From contig NZ_JRPQ01000079.1 of the NCBI RefSeq assembly GCF_000762405.1, positions 1-47,833 on the forward strand: DNA of 47,833 bases. The letters are read 5' to 3'. This document shows positions 27,386 to 36,516 of the stretch, piece after piece; positions within the stretch are counted from its first letter, which is position 1; every line of letters begins with the position of its first letter. The notes under the pieces are model-generated. The model worked only from the letters and a program-made list of their open reading frames with translations. It was not told where the DNA came from and ran no database searches. This stretch comes from Hoylesella timonensis S9-PR14 (GTDB taxonomy: Bacteria > Bacteroidota > Bacteroidia > Bacteroidales > Bacteroidaceae). A program made the translations under genes and the position numbers.

Positions 27386-29170
27386 ATGAAGAAAATCATT
27401 ACGGGGTGCATCATCGCCCTCTGTATGAGTACGATGAGCATGGCAAATCATAAAACAATTCACCTGCGTGTTATTCAAACCAGTGACGTGCATGGCTGTT
27501 TCTTTCCCTACGATTTCATCAATCGAAAACCGAAGAGTGGTAGCATGGCGCGTGTCATCTCATACGTCGACTCGCTCAGAACTCATTATGGAAAAAATCT
27601 ACTCCTGCTCGATAATGGTGATATCCTTCAAGGACAACCCACATGCTACTATTATAATTATGTGAAATCTGCTTTACCAAATGTCGCAGCATCGGTGATT
27701 AACTACATGAAATACGATGCACAAACAGTTGGTAACCATGATATTGAGACCGGTCATAACGTGTACGACAAATGGATAAGTGAAGTGAAATGCCCCATAC
27801 TCGGAGCTAATGTCATTGATACACGTACGGGGAAACCTTATCTGCATCCATACACCATCGTAGAAAGAGAAGGAGTAAAGGTGGCTATTCTTGGTCTTCT
27901 CACGCCTGCAATACCCAACTGGTTGAATGAAAAATTATGGAGTAATCTGCGATTTGATTCAATGGTAGAGTCCGCTCGTTATTGGATAGCAGAATTAAAG
28001 AAGAACGAAAAACCCGATATTATCATCGGTTTGTTCCATTCGGGAAAAGAGGGAGGCATCATCACCGATACTTATGAAGAGAATGCGTCATTGCGCATTG
28101 CCAAAGAAGTAGCAGGGTTTGACCTCATTCTCTTTGGACATGACCACACGGCACATAGCAGCGTTATTGAAAATGTGGAAGGGAAAAAGGTCGTCTGTCT
28201 CAATCCTGCCAACAATGCGCGGATGGTTGCGGATGCAGAAATTGAGATAACGCTCAACAACTCCGCTCCCTCAGCCACGCATCACAAACGAGTACTGAAC
28301 AAACAAGTATCAGGGAAGCTCGTAGACATTCGTGAACAGCCCATTAACCAGGCTTATATAGAACACTTCCAAAGTGAGATTGACTCGGTAAAAGCCTTTG
28401 TTACTCGACAAATAGGGGCATTTAAGCGCACTATTTATAGTCGAGACAGTTACTTCGGTAGTGCTCCATTCACCGATCTCATTCACAATTTGCAGCTCAG
28501 GGTGACAGGTGCCGACCTTTCATTCAATGCTCCCCTTGCCTTTGATGCACAGATAAAAGCGGGACCCGTTTACGTCAGTGATTTATTCAATCTGTACAAA
28601 TACGAGAATCAAATCTATGTACTCAAAATGACAGGGCAAGAAATCAAGAATTATTTAGAGATGAGTTATGATTTGTGGGTCAATACGATGACGTCATCCG
28701 AAGACCATATCATGCTCATAGATAATAGAGCCAAAGCCGATCAACAACGCTATGGGTTTAAGAACCTCGCATTTAATTTTGACAGTGCAGCTGGAATTGA
28801 TTACGAAGTTGATGTAACGAAGCCCAATGGCAACAAAGTCAACATCTTAAAAATGAGTAATGGTGAGCCTTTCGACCTACATAAAACGTACAAAGTGGCG
28901 ATGAACAGTTATCGTGGCAACGGAGGTGGAGAGCTTCTAACACGTGGAGCAGGAATTCCACTTGCCGAAATTCCAAAACGTATTCTTGTTGAAACCCAAC
29001 ACGACCAGCGTTACTATCTCATGAAATGGATAGAAGAAAGTGGCGAAATGGACCCACAAGCCAACAATAACTGGAAGTTTATTCCTGAAAAATGGACACA
29101 ACCTGCCATTCAGCGCGACAAGACTCTCATCTTTGGACAGTCAAAGAGAGACGAAGATAATGAAAAATGA
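27386..29170 (+). CDS. Secreted 5'-nucleotidase / 2',3'-cyclic phosphodiesterase family protein
   Basis: A 594-residue exported metallophosphoesterase of the UshA/CpdB type. A signal peptide (1-20, ending SMA) precedes the calcineurin-like domain: QTSDVHG (31-37), LLDNGDILQGQP, GNHDIE and FGHDHTAH supply the two-metal site. The C-terminal 5'-nucleotidase domain follows (ADLSFNAPLAFD, YKYENQIYVLKMTGQEI, SYRGNGGG). It should release nucleosides and phosphate from nucleotides in the periplasm. The ATG at 27386 is chosen over an upstream TTG because the signal peptide starts there. First gene of a six-gene operon; its stop overlaps the next start (ATGA). Confidence 0.92.
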   Translation: MKKIITGCIIALCMSTMSMANHKTIHLRVIQTSDVHGCFFPYDFINRKPKSGSMARVISYVDSLRTHYGKNLLLLDNGDILQGQPTCYYYNYVKSALPNVAASVINYMKYDAQTVGNHDIETGHNVYDKWISEVKCPILGANVIDTRTGKPYLHPYTIVEREGVKVAILGLLTPAIPNWLNEKLWSNLRFDSMVESARYWIAELKKNEKPDIIIGLFHSGKEGGIITDTYEENASLRIAKEVAGFDLILFGHDHTAHSSVIENVEGKKVVCLNPANNARMVADAEIEITLNNSAPSATHHKRVLNKQVSGKLVDIREQPINQAYIEHFQSEIDSVKAFVTRQIGAFKRTIYSRDSYFGSAPFTDLIHNLQLRVTGADLSFNAPLAFDAQIKAGPVYVSDLFNLYKYENQIYVLKMTGQEIKNYLEMSYDLWVNTMTSSEDHIMLIDNRAKADQQRYGFKNLAFNFDSAAGIDYEVDVTKPNGNKVNILKMSNGEPFDLHKTYKVAMNSYRGNGGGELLTRGAGIPLAEIPKRILVETQHDQRYYLMKWIEESGEMDPQANNNWKFIPEKWTQPAIQRDKTLIFGQSKRDEDNEK

Positions 29171-29952
29171 ACGCTTATTACTTTATATTTTGTAAAACCG
29201 ATGTACTGCTTGAGAAACTACCAAACGGACAGTACACCATTCCATTGGAAGAGACTTGCCCTGTGGCTTGTAAGCCATGGACGCACATCATGGATATTAA
29301 AACCTTGACAGATGGCACACCTGTCAAGGCGCTACGCATAGATGCTCCCATCACTAACAACCCAAAATACGAGATGTGTGGGCTTCGAGCTTCTTTTTAT
29401 AAACTTCCTCATGACCTTTATTTAATGGCAGGTAAATGCCAAGAGCTGTTGTATTGGGACTACAACACCAAATATTGCGGAGTATGTGGAGCCCCCATGC
29501 AGATGCACACTCACATTTCCAAGCGTTGTACACAGTGTGGAAAAGAGGTTTGGCCACAACTGGCAACTGCCGTGATTGTATTGATTAAGAAAGGTGATGA
29601 GGTGCTTTTGGTGCATGCAAAGAACTTCAAAACCGACTTCTACGGATTGGTAGCTGGATTTGTGGAAACAGGCGAAACGTTAGAGGAAGCCGTTCATCGT
29701 GAAGTCTTAGAAGAGACAGGTCTCACTATTCATCACCTCAAATACTTTAGCTCGCAGCCCTGGCCTTTCCCATCTGGTCTGATGGTTGGCTTTACAGCTG
29801 ACTATGCAAGTGGTGAATTGAGTCTGCAAACCACAGAACTAAGCAAAGGCGGCTGGTTCACCAAAGAGAATCTTCCGCAAATACCCGAGAAATTATCCAT
29901 TGCACGCAAGCTAATCAATCATTGGCTCAACGAATCAATCAATGAAAAATAA
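29167..29952 (+). CDS. nudC: NAD(+) diphosphatase / NADH pyrophosphatase, Nudix
   Basis: A 261-residue NudC that splits NAD(H) into NMN(H) and AMP, and in E. coli also removes NAD caps from RNA. The zinc ribbon has Cys104, Cys107, Cys121 and Cys124. The Nudix box begins GFVETGE (164-170) and ends REVLEETGL (178-186). The NudC-specific SQPWPFPS is at 196-203. The ATG overlaps the stop codon of the nucleotidase gene, so the two are translationally coupled. The product AMP fits the purine-salvage neighbours. Confidence 0.96.
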   Translation: MNAYYFIFCKTDVLLEKLPNGQYTIPLEETCPVACKPWTHIMDIKTLTDGTPVKALRIDAPITNNPKYEMCGLRASFYKLPHDLYLMAGKCQELLYWDYNTKYCGVCGAPMQMHTHISKRCTQCGKEVWPQLATAVIVLIKKGDEVLLVHAKNFKTDFYGLVAGFVETGETLEEAVHREVLEETGLTIHHLKYFSSQPWPFPSGLMVGFTADYASGELSLQTTELSKGGWFTKENLPQIPEKLSIARKLINHWLNESINEK

Positions 29953-29975
29953 TTATTTAATAAGCTATTATCAGT

Positions 29976-31277
29976 ATGGAATTGATTACTAAATTTTTGG
30001 GATTCGATCCAAAGACCATGAAGATGAGAACCGAACTCATAGCAGGAGCTACCACATTCTTGACCATGAGTTATATCTTAGCCGTCAATCCAAGCATCCT
30101 CTCAAGTACGGGCATGGACAAAGGAGCATTGTTCACTGCCACCGCTTTGGCTGCAGCCATCTCTACGTTGCTATTGGCTTTCATGGCAAAGTTGCCATTT
30201 GCGCAAGCTCCCAGTATGGGTCTCAACGCTTTTTTCGCCTACACGCTTTGTCAAGCCATGGGATATACCTGGCAACAGTCATTGGCTATTATGCTAATAG
30301 AAGGTGTTGTTTTCATCCTCATTACCTTCTTCAACGTTCGAGAACTCATCTTAGACAGTATTCCGAAGAATCTTCGTTACGCTATTTCAGCAGGTATCGG
30401 CATGTTCATCGCCTTTATAGGACTGAAAAATGCAGGCATCATCGTGGCAAAAGAAGGTACTTTTGTGGGCTTAGGAGCGTTTACACACGAATCCATCTTA
30501 AGCATCATTGCCATTCTATTAAGCGGAATCCTAATGGCACGCAATGTGAAAGGTTCACTCTTTTACGGCATTATTGCTGCCACACTTATCGGCATCCCCT
30601 TAGGTGTCACCATACTGCCCGAAGGTTGGCTACCAATTTCGGCTCCACAAGACATTCGCCCCACCCTTTGTCAATTCGATTTTACCGACCTGCTCAACAT
30701 CAAGACACTGTTGGTTGTCTTCTCTTTGCTCATCGTCAACATATTTGATACGATAGGAACGCTTGTCGGACTTTCAGAAAAAACGGGCATTGTGCAGGCT
30801 GACGGAACTATTCCTCGGGTGAAAGAGGCAATGATGAGCGACGCCATTGGCACAACATGTGGCGCAATGTTGGGTTCTTCCACCATTACAACGTATATAG
30901 AGAGTGCTTCAGGCATTGCCGAAGGTGGTCGAAGTGGAGTTACATCGGCATTTGTTGGTCTTCTCTTTCTACTATCATTGTTTCTCTCTCCTATCTTTCT
31001 TCTCATACCCGGCGCTGCCACCAGTGGCGCATTGGTGCTCGTAGGTGTGCTCATGTTAGACTCAGTAAAGAAGTTAGACCTCAATGATGTGAGTGAAGCC
31101 TTCCCTGCTTTTATTACCATGATTACCATGGTGTTATGCTATTCTATAGCCGATGGTATATGTTTGGGCATGCTCAGTTATGTTATTCTAAAGATGTGCG
31201 TTGGTCGCTGGCGTGATTTGAACGTGACGTTAGTGGTTTTAGGTATTTTATTTGTCATCAATTTTATCGTCAGCTAA
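29976..31277 (+). CDS. NCS2 family purine permease (AzgA-like)
   Basis: A 433-residue inner membrane transporter with about 12-14 hydrophobic helices. ATTFLTMSYILAVNPSIL near the N-terminus, NAFFAYTLC, and SSTITTYIESASGIAEGGRSG near residue 300 are typical of the AzgA subgroup that takes up adenine, guanine or hypoxanthine by proton symport. Substrate is inferred from the family and from the neighbouring nucleotidase and NudC genes. It lies 23 bp after nudC and 3 bp before the next gene. Confidence 0.93.
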   Translation: MELITKFLGFDPKTMKMRTELIAGATTFLTMSYILAVNPSILSSTGMDKGALFTATALAAAISTLLLAFMAKLPFAQAPSMGLNAFFAYTLCQAMGYTWQQSLAIMLIEGVVFILITFFNVRELILDSIPKNLRYAISAGIGMFIAFIGLKNAGIIVAKEGTFVGLGAFTHESILSIIAILLSGILMARNVKGSLFYGIIAATLIGIPLGVTILPEGWLPISAPQDIRPTLCQFDFTDLLNIKTLLVVFSLLIVNIFDTIGTLVGLSEKTGIVQADGTIPRVKEAMMSDAIGTTCGAMLGSSTITTYIESASGIAEGGRSGVTSAFVGLLFLLSLFLSPIFLLIPGAATSGALVLVGVLMLDSVKKLDLNDVSEAFPAFITMITMVLCYSIADGICLGMLSYVILKMCVGRWRDLNVTLVVLGILFVINFIVS

Positions 31278-31280
31278 CTT

Positions 31281-32264
31281 ATGATACATATCAGTTGGGG
31301 ATTTATCGGATGTGGAGAAGTCACCGAACTCAAGTCGGGACCGGCATTTAATGCCGTAGAAGGGTCGCACGTGGAAGCGGTTTACAGTCGTAATGCGGAG
31401 AAGGCAAGGGATTATGCCGAACGTCATCATATTAAAAAATGGTATACAGATGCACTTCAACTCATCAACGACCCGCAGATCAATGCCATCTATATTGCGA
31501 CTCCCCCTTCCAGTCACGCCACCTATGCCATTATGGCAATGAAAGCAGGCAAGCCCGTTTACGTAGAGAAACCATTGGCTGCCAGCTACGAAGACTGCGC
31601 ACGAATCAACCGAGTGAGTGAACAAACGGGCATTCCTTGTTTCGTTGCTTACTACCGTCGATACTTACCTTACTTTCAAAAAGTAAAGGATATTATAAAG
31701 AATGGCACCATTGGTACTATCACCAACGTGCAAGTTCGATTCTCGGTTCCACCTCGTGACTTGGACCTCTACGACGGACAGCACCGCCCTTGGCGTCTTC
31801 AACCAGACATTGCTGGTGGAGGTTACTTCTATGATTTGGCACCTCATCAGCTCGATCTACTACAAGAATATTTTGGTGTGATTACTCGTGCGCATGGATA
31901 TGTCGCCAATCGTGCCCACTTATATGATGCAGAAGATACGATTAGTGCCTGTTTTTGCTTTGAAAACGGACTCCCTGGCAGTGGCTCTTGGTGCTTTGTG
32001 GGACATCAAAGTGCCAAAGAAGATAGGATAGATGTAATTGGAGTAAAGGGTTCGCTATCTTTCTCGGTGTACAATTATGACCCTATCCAACTGATTACCT
32101 CCGAAGGCAATGTCAATATCACGGTTCCCAATCCATCGTATGTCCAACTGCCCATCATTAAATCTGTGATAGAAGATTTACAAGGCATTGGCGCCTGCAC
32201 CTGCACTTGTGTGAGTGCAACGCCTGTTAACTGGGTGATGGATCGCATCTTAGGCAAATTATAA
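31281..32264 (+). CDS. Gfo/Idh/MocA family oxidoreductase
   Basis: A 327-residue NAD(P)-dependent sugar or polyol dehydrogenase. The N-terminal Rossmann fold begins WGFIGCGEVTE, and YIATPPSSHATYA and VEKPLAASYEDC are the usual EKP-region signatures. The C-terminal alpha/beta domain has GGGYFYDLAPHQLDLL with the catalytic-type His. No signal peptide, so cytoplasmic. Substrate is unknown. It begins 3 bp after the purine permease gene, so it belongs to the same transcript, but its role there is unclear. Confidence 0.9.
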   Translation: MIHISWGFIGCGEVTELKSGPAFNAVEGSHVEAVYSRNAEKARDYAERHHIKKWYTDALQLINDPQINAIYIATPPSSHATYAIMAMKAGKPVYVEKPLAASYEDCARINRVSEQTGIPCFVAYYRRYLPYFQKVKDIIKNGTIGTITNVQVRFSVPPRDLDLYDGQHRPWRLQPDIAGGGYFYDLAPHQLDLLQEYFGVITRAHGYVANRAHLYDAEDTISACFCFENGLPGSGSWCFVGHQSAKEDRIDVIGVKGSLSFSVYNYDPIQLITSEGNVNITVPNPSYVQLPIIKSVIEDLQGIGACTCTCVSATPVNWVMDRILGKL

Positions 32265-32284
32265 GTATAGAAATCCGATAAAGA

Positions 32285-33376
32285 ATGAAGGTTGTCAAAG
32301 TCTCATTGATAGTGCTGTTGATAATGCAATCGGTATCGCTGAATGCAGATACCATTCCTGAACGCAAAGGTTTTTGGCAGCAGATAAAACACCAAGCTGG
32401 TAAAATCATAGAGAGTTTTACCGCTGTGGATACGAATTATGTGGAACCCCAACACTATAAATTCACGATGATGTTGCAAAACACCAATACTTATGAGAAA
32501 TACCGACTGGAGAACAACGAAGGACAAACCATTACTTTGGCGCCATCGCCCAGTGTGAAGGTAGGACCCTTTGTGGGCTATCAATGGATATTCTTGGGCT
32601 ATACCGTGGATTTGAGAAACTTTAACGAGAATAAAGACCGCACCGAAATTGACTTGAGTCTGTACTCCTCGCGAATAGGTATCGACTTGTTTTATCGGAA
32701 AATGGGAAACCATTACTACATCCGCAACCTATTCATCAATCATCACACCGACACAAAAGCGTTAGAAGATTTGCCTTTCAACGGATTTCAATCGAGCATC
32801 AAGGGCTTCAACTTGTATTACATCTTTAATAATAAGCGGTTCTCCTACCCTGCTGCGTTCAGTCAATCTACGGTGCAGCGCAGGAGTGCAGGCTCGTTTT
32901 TGGCTGGCATTGGCTACACCCGACACCAAACAAGCATTGACATTGGCGAACTCAACCGAATGGTAAAAGAAAAGATACAGTTTCCTTCGAACCATCTTGC
33001 AACGAATGAGCCACACGTTGCATTTGGCGACTATCGTTATACAGACTTTTCTGTTTCGGCTGGATATGGTTACAATTGGGTGTTTGCTCATAATTGGCTA
33101 CTCGCCTCGTCACTCTCGGCAGCGTTAGGATATAAACAGAGCGATGGCGATATTCAGCACGACAATAAATGGTCTGCTGCTTACCATGTGGGCAAATTAA
33201 ATGTCGATGCATTAGGAAGATTCGGATTGGTGTGGAACAATACGAAATGGTATGCAGGCACGAGTGCTATTATTCACTATTATCGCTTCAATAGGCAGCA
33301 GCTAACCAGCAACACACTGTTTGGTAATCTCAATATCTATGTAGGATTTAACTTTGGACGATATAAAAAACAATAA
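32285..33376 (+). CDS. DUF4421 family exported protein
   Basis: A 363-residue exported protein with an N-terminal signal peptide (about 1-21, VSLIVLLIMQSVSLNA). The body alternates hydrophobic and polar residues with many Tyr/Phe/Asn, ending YVGFNFGRYKKQ, as expected of an outer-membrane beta barrel of the DUF4421 family (VGPFVGYQWIFLGYTVDL near residue 95, RKMGNHYYIRN near 139). Function is unknown. It lies 20 bp after the oxidoreductase gene and one base before the DUF1460 gene. Confidence 0.85.
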   Translation: MKVVKVSLIVLLIMQSVSLNADTIPERKGFWQQIKHQAGKIIESFTAVDTNYVEPQHYKFTMMLQNTNTYEKYRLENNEGQTITLAPSPSVKVGPFVGYQWIFLGYTVDLRNFNENKDRTEIDLSLYSSRIGIDLFYRKMGNHYYIRNLFINHHTDTKALEDLPFNGFQSSIKGFNLYYIFNNKRFSYPAAFSQSTVQRRSAGSFLAGIGYTRHQTSIDIGELNRMVKEKIQFPSNHLATNEPHVAFGDYRYTDFSVSAGYGYNWVFAHNWLLASSLSAALGYKQSDGDIQHDNKWSAAYHVGKLNVDALGRFGLVWNNTKWYAGTSAIIHYYRFNRQQLTSNTLFGNLNIYVGFNFGRYKKQ

Positions 33377-33377
33377 C

Positions 33378-34232
33378 ATGAAACGACAATTCATTTATAT
33401 TTTACTTCTCAGTTTTAGTATAACCATTAAGGCTCAAGATATTCAGTATCAGCCTAATGACAGTATAAAAATTGAGCAATGGTTGAAACAAGGTGCCCAA
33501 CAAAAAGAGAACCAAAACATGGTGTTATATTTTGCCCGACTACTGAAAGGCATTCCCTATGTGGCAAAAACTTTGGAGGTAAACAGCACCGAAAAACTGA
33601 TTATCAACACCCGAGAACTGGATTGTACCACTTACGTTGAAAACGTATTGGCACTCTACCTGTGCCATAAAAACAAGCAAACACGTTTTGCTAATTTTTG
33701 TACCTATCTGCGACTGATTCGTTACCACAACGGTGAAGTGTCTTATGGCAAACGCCTACACTACTTTACAGAATGGATAGTAGACAACGTTCGCATGGGT
33801 TATGTACGACCGGTAGCGGTCAACCAACCGCCATTTACCGCCAAACAGTTTGTCAATCTGCATTTCATGACATCAAATACACATTTATACCCCATGATGC
33901 ACCACCGACCAGAGGTAAAGAAAGCCATTCGAGAGATGGAAAAACAAGTATCTGGAAAATCTTATCTTTACATACCCAAAGACAGCATTCTCAACACGCC
34001 GCTCCTTCGCTCTGCGATTCACGATGGCGACATCATAGCCATGCTCACCCGTAAAAAAGGCTTAGACACCAGTCATGTGGGCATTGCTGTGTGGCAGAGT
34101 GATGGTTTGCACCTGCTCAACGCCTCGTCCATTCGTGGAAAAGTGGTAGAAGAACCTAAAACGCTGTACCAATACATGCAAGGTCAACGTACACAAATTG
34201 GCATTCGCGCAGTAAGATGCAATGGCATGTAA
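33378..34232 (+). CDS. DUF1460 family N-acetylmuramoyl-L-alanine amidase-like protein
   Basis: A 284-residue exported protein with a signal peptide (1-20, ending KAQ). The DUF1460 domain has the presumed catalytic Cys83 in ELDCTTYVENV and His233 in TSHVGIAVW, the pattern of an NlpC/P60-like cysteine peptidase fold. Family structures point to cleavage of peptidoglycan amide bonds, releasing or trimming muropeptides in the periplasm. The ATG at 33378 is preferred to an upstream TTG, since it begins the signal peptide and follows the DUF4421 stop by one base. Last gene of the operon. Confidence 0.87.
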   Translation: MKRQFIYILLLSFSITIKAQDIQYQPNDSIKIEQWLKQGAQQKENQNMVLYFARLLKGIPYVAKTLEVNSTEKLIINTRELDCTTYVENVLALYLCHKNKQTRFANFCTYLRLIRYHNGEVSYGKRLHYFTEWIVDNVRMGYVRPVAVNQPPFTAKQFVNLHFMTSNTHLYPMMHHRPEVKKAIREMEKQVSGKSYLYIPKDSILNTPLLRSAIHDGDIIAMLTRKKGLDTSHVGIAVWQSDGLHLLNASSIRGKVVEEPKTLYQYMQGQRTQIGIRAVRCNGM

Positions 34233-34534
34233 TTGAAGAGTCGGCTTATCATCTTTGTTGTCAGAAGCACATTGCGCTTTCATTGAAGAAGGAAATTTCA
34301 ACCCCGAAAGATACTTCAAAAACAGCGTTTGTTGTATGGATGATACTCTGTTTTGGAGGATAATTAATTCAGAATTTTCTTTACAAAGTGCCTCTCATAA
34401 CTCGCGTGTAAATCACCAACTTCAAAGTTGGTCGCAAATACGCCAAAAATGAGCGAGGTTTATAATCGATTGTTATTAAACAAGTTATGTTTACAACGTC
34501 TCATTACTTGCTTATTTTTACCACATTTTGGCGA

Positions 34535-34644
34535 CTGAAGCATTGAGATAAGCCTCCAATTTGCATGCTTTAAGGCTGCTGAGGCATGTGAATAACACCC
34601 TTAAAGCGTGTTTCCAAGAGCGTTAAATCAATATTCTGACTTGA
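34535..34644. repeat. 22-bp-period repeat array, locus 3 (degenerate)
   Basis: Units at about 34535, 34557, 34579, 34601 and 34623. The 34579 unit is the best match, containing CATGTGAATAACACCC. The first (GAAGCATTGAGATAAG) and last (TTAAATCAATATTC) units resemble the first and last units of locus 1. Same orientation as the other loci. It ends 45 bp before copy B of the 72-bp repeat. Confidence 0.75.
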
Positions 34645-34689
34645 AAAGACGTCTATTTTGTGAAAATCAGTGCATTTTTGTTGTGCGTT

Positions 34690-34761
34690 TGCCTATTAAA
34701 ATTTTCTATTTTGAAGATTTTAGATGATCGTTTTTTGGTAAAATAATAGGACAAAAACAAC
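34690..34761. repeat. 72-bp dispersed repeat, copy B
   Basis: Matches 1-72 at 66 of 72 positions, same orientation, no gaps. The similarity ends abruptly after GACAAAAACAAC on the right. On the left, copy A reaches the window edge, so the true left border is unknown. Confidence 0.85.
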
Positions 34762-34938
34762 TTCTGCCTTACCCAAGTAGCAGCAGGAAGTTTCATAGCG
34801 TTAGCATTGTTGTAGAAACAAAAGAAAAAAGAATGTTTTTCGACATAAATCCTCTTACTTCAATAAAAAGACAGTTGCCAGAAGAATAATTCTACAGAAA
34901 AACTTAGAAATAATGTCAGCATTCACATCATTTTTTTG

Positions 34939-34946
34939 TAACTTTG
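34939..34946 (+). promoter_or_regulatory. -7 box for pgk
   Basis: TAACTTTG, 46 nt upstream of the pgk ATG, preceded by a T-run; fits TAnnTTTG. Confidence 0.65.
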
Positions 34947-34992
34947 TCATCAAGAACAGATAAATAATTACTCATAAAAAGAATATTAAAAA

Positions 34993-36243
34993 ATGACAAT
35001 TGATCAATTTAATTTCGCTGGCAAGAAAGCCATTGTACGCGTAGACTTTAATGTTCCTTTGAATGACAAAGGAGAAGTGACCGACGATACTCGTATTCGC
35101 GGTGCACTGCCAACCCTTAAAAAGATATTGAAGGATGGTGGTGCTGTGATTATGATGAGCCACATGGGCAAACCAAAAGGAAAAGTAAAGCCAGAATTGT
35201 CGCTCGAACAAATTGTGAAAAATGTGTCAAAAGCATTAGGTGTTGATGTGAAGTTTGCCAAAGACTGTGCAAATGCTGAAAAAGAAGCAGCCAGCTTACA
35301 AATGGGAGAAGCACTACTATTAGAGAATCTGCGCTTTTATGCTGAAGAAGAAGGCAAGCCTGTAGGTGTTGAAAAAGGCACACCAGAATATGATGTTGCG
35401 AAAAGTGAGATGAAGACTCGTCAGGCTGACTTTGCTAAAAAATTGGCTTCGTATGCCGATGTTTATGTAAATGATGCCTTTGGAACAGCTCATCGCAAAC
35501 ACGCCTCTACTGCTGTAATAGCCGATTATTTTGATAAAGACAGCAAAATGTTAGGCTACTTGATGGAGAAAGAAGTGTCAGCAATTGACAGTGTGTTGAA
35601 GAATGCACAACATCCTTTCACCGCTATTATTGGTGGTAGCAAGGTAAGTTCTAAGTTAGGTGTGATAAAGAACTTGCTTGACAAGGTAGACAACTTGATT
35701 ATCGGTGGTGGAATGGGCTACACGTTCATTAAGGCACAAGGCGGAAAGATTGGTAAATCGTTACACGAAGACGACTTGATGCCAGAAGCATTGAATGTGA
35801 TGAAAGCTGCCAAAGAGAAGGGTGTTAATCTTTCTTTGTCGGTTGCAACAGTGTGCGGTAAAGACTTTTCTAACGATACTGAGCGAAAAGTGTTCCCTAT
35901 CAATGAGATTCCAGACGAATGGGAAGGTATGGACGCATCGGAAGAGAGCTTGAAGATATGGAAAGATATCATCTTAAATTCAAAGACAATCCTTTGGAAT
36001 GGTCCTGTAGGTGTATTTGAATTAGAGAACTTTGCACACGGTACAGGAGAAATAGCTAAGTATGTAGCACAAGCAACCCAAGACAATGGGGCTTTCTCAT
36101 TAGTAGGTGGTGGCGACTCAGTAGCTGCTGTAAATAAGTTTGGATTAGCCGATAAGGTTTCTTATGTATCTACTGGTGGTGGAGCTATGCTTGAGGCAAT
36201 TGAAGGGAAAACACTTCCTGGTGTAGCTGCCATCAAGGGCTAA
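34993..36243 (+). CDS. pgk: Phosphoglycerate kinase
   Basis: A 416-residue glycolytic enzyme that transfers phosphate from 1,3-bisphosphoglycerate to ADP. The N-terminal [20 protein letters not shown] and LLLENLRF bind the triose; the C-terminal domain has [17 protein letters not shown] and GGGDSVAAV for the nucleotide. Length is normal. It is a single-gene unit with its own promoter and terminator, not linked to gap. Confidence 0.98.
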   Translation: MTIDQFNFAGKKAIVRVDFNVPLNDKGEVTDDTRIRGALPTLKKILKDGGAVIMMSHMGKPKGKVKPELSLEQIVKNVSKALGVDVKFAKDCANAEKEAASLQMGEALLLENLRFYAEEEGKPVGVEKGTPEYDVAKSEMKTRQADFAKKLASYADVYVNDAFGTAHRKHASTAVIADYFDKDSKMLGYLMEKEVSAIDSVLKNAQHPFTAIIGGSKVSSKLGVIKNLLDKVDNLIIGGGMGYTFIKAQGGKIGKSLHEDDLMPEALNVMKAAKEKGVNLSLSVATVCGKDFSNDTERKVFPINEIPDEWEGMDASEESLKIWKDIILNSKTILWNGPVGVFELENFAHGTGEIAKYVAQATQDNGAFSLVGGGDSVAAVNKFGLADKVSYVSTGGGAMLEAIEGKTLPGVAAIKG

Positions 36244-36291
36244 TAAGTTTGAAGTGTATTTTACACTTTGAACATCGTAACACAAATATTT

Positions 36292-36328
36292 GCGCATTCA
36301 TCTTTTAGTTGAATGCGCTTTTATTTTT
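36292..36328 (+). terminator. Terminator of pgk
   Basis: GCGCATTCA (36292-36300) pairs with TGAATGCGC (36310-36318), followed by TTTTATTTTT. A smaller hairpin AAGTGTA/TACACTT (36252-36268) precedes it. Confidence 0.9.
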
Positions 36329-36333
36329 AGGGC

Positions 36334-36383
36334 GGTTCTATTGATTAGCTTTGTCAGATTAGGAGACCATTTTTGTGGACAAA
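36334..36383. repeat. 50-bp dispersed repeat, copy 1
   Basis: Aligns without gaps to 47772-47821 with 39 of 50 identical, including the shared core ATTAGCTTTGT and ATTTTTG. It lies between the pgk terminator and the terminator of the bamD operon. Possibly the end of a decayed insertion sequence. Confidence 0.55.
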
Positions 36384-36427
36384 GACTTACGCTTCGCAAA
36401 TCTTTGTTTCTACCCTATAAAAACAAT

Positions 36428-36462
36428 AAAGAGAATATGTGTTCGCAAAACATATTCTCTTT
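36428..36462 (-). terminator. Bidirectional terminator of the bamD-rpoZ-DUF4293 operon
   Basis: AAAGAGAATATGT (36428-36440) and its complement (36450-36462) form a 13-bp stem. T-rich sequence follows on both strands. It lies about 55 nt past the DUF4293 stop codon. Confidence 0.85.
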
Positions 36463-36516
36463 TACCTTTTTCACTTCAACTGTTCAGAACTTTTTTCAAT
36501 GAACAAAAGAAGTTGG

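Larger units (their letters stand above)
34233..34992. other. Large gene-free, repeat-bearing interval upstream of pgk
   Basis: 760 bp without a gene. In order: about 300 bp with only a short palindrome ACCAACTTCAAAGTTGGT (34415-34432, no T-run), 22-bp repeat locus 3, copy B of the 72-bp dispersed repeat, about 175 bp of AT-rich sequence, and the pgk promoter. No gene remnant was recognised. Confidence 0.7.

Noticed and set aside
34415..34432. Palindrome ACCAACTTCAAAGTTGGT as the terminator of the nucleotidase operon
   Set aside because: No T-run follows on either strand and it lies about 180 nt past the last stop codon; kept only as a note.
34233..34534. A possible gene remnant downstream of the DUF1460 gene
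   Set aside because: Frames of up to about 65 codons occur but show no similarity to recognisable families or to neighbouring genes.
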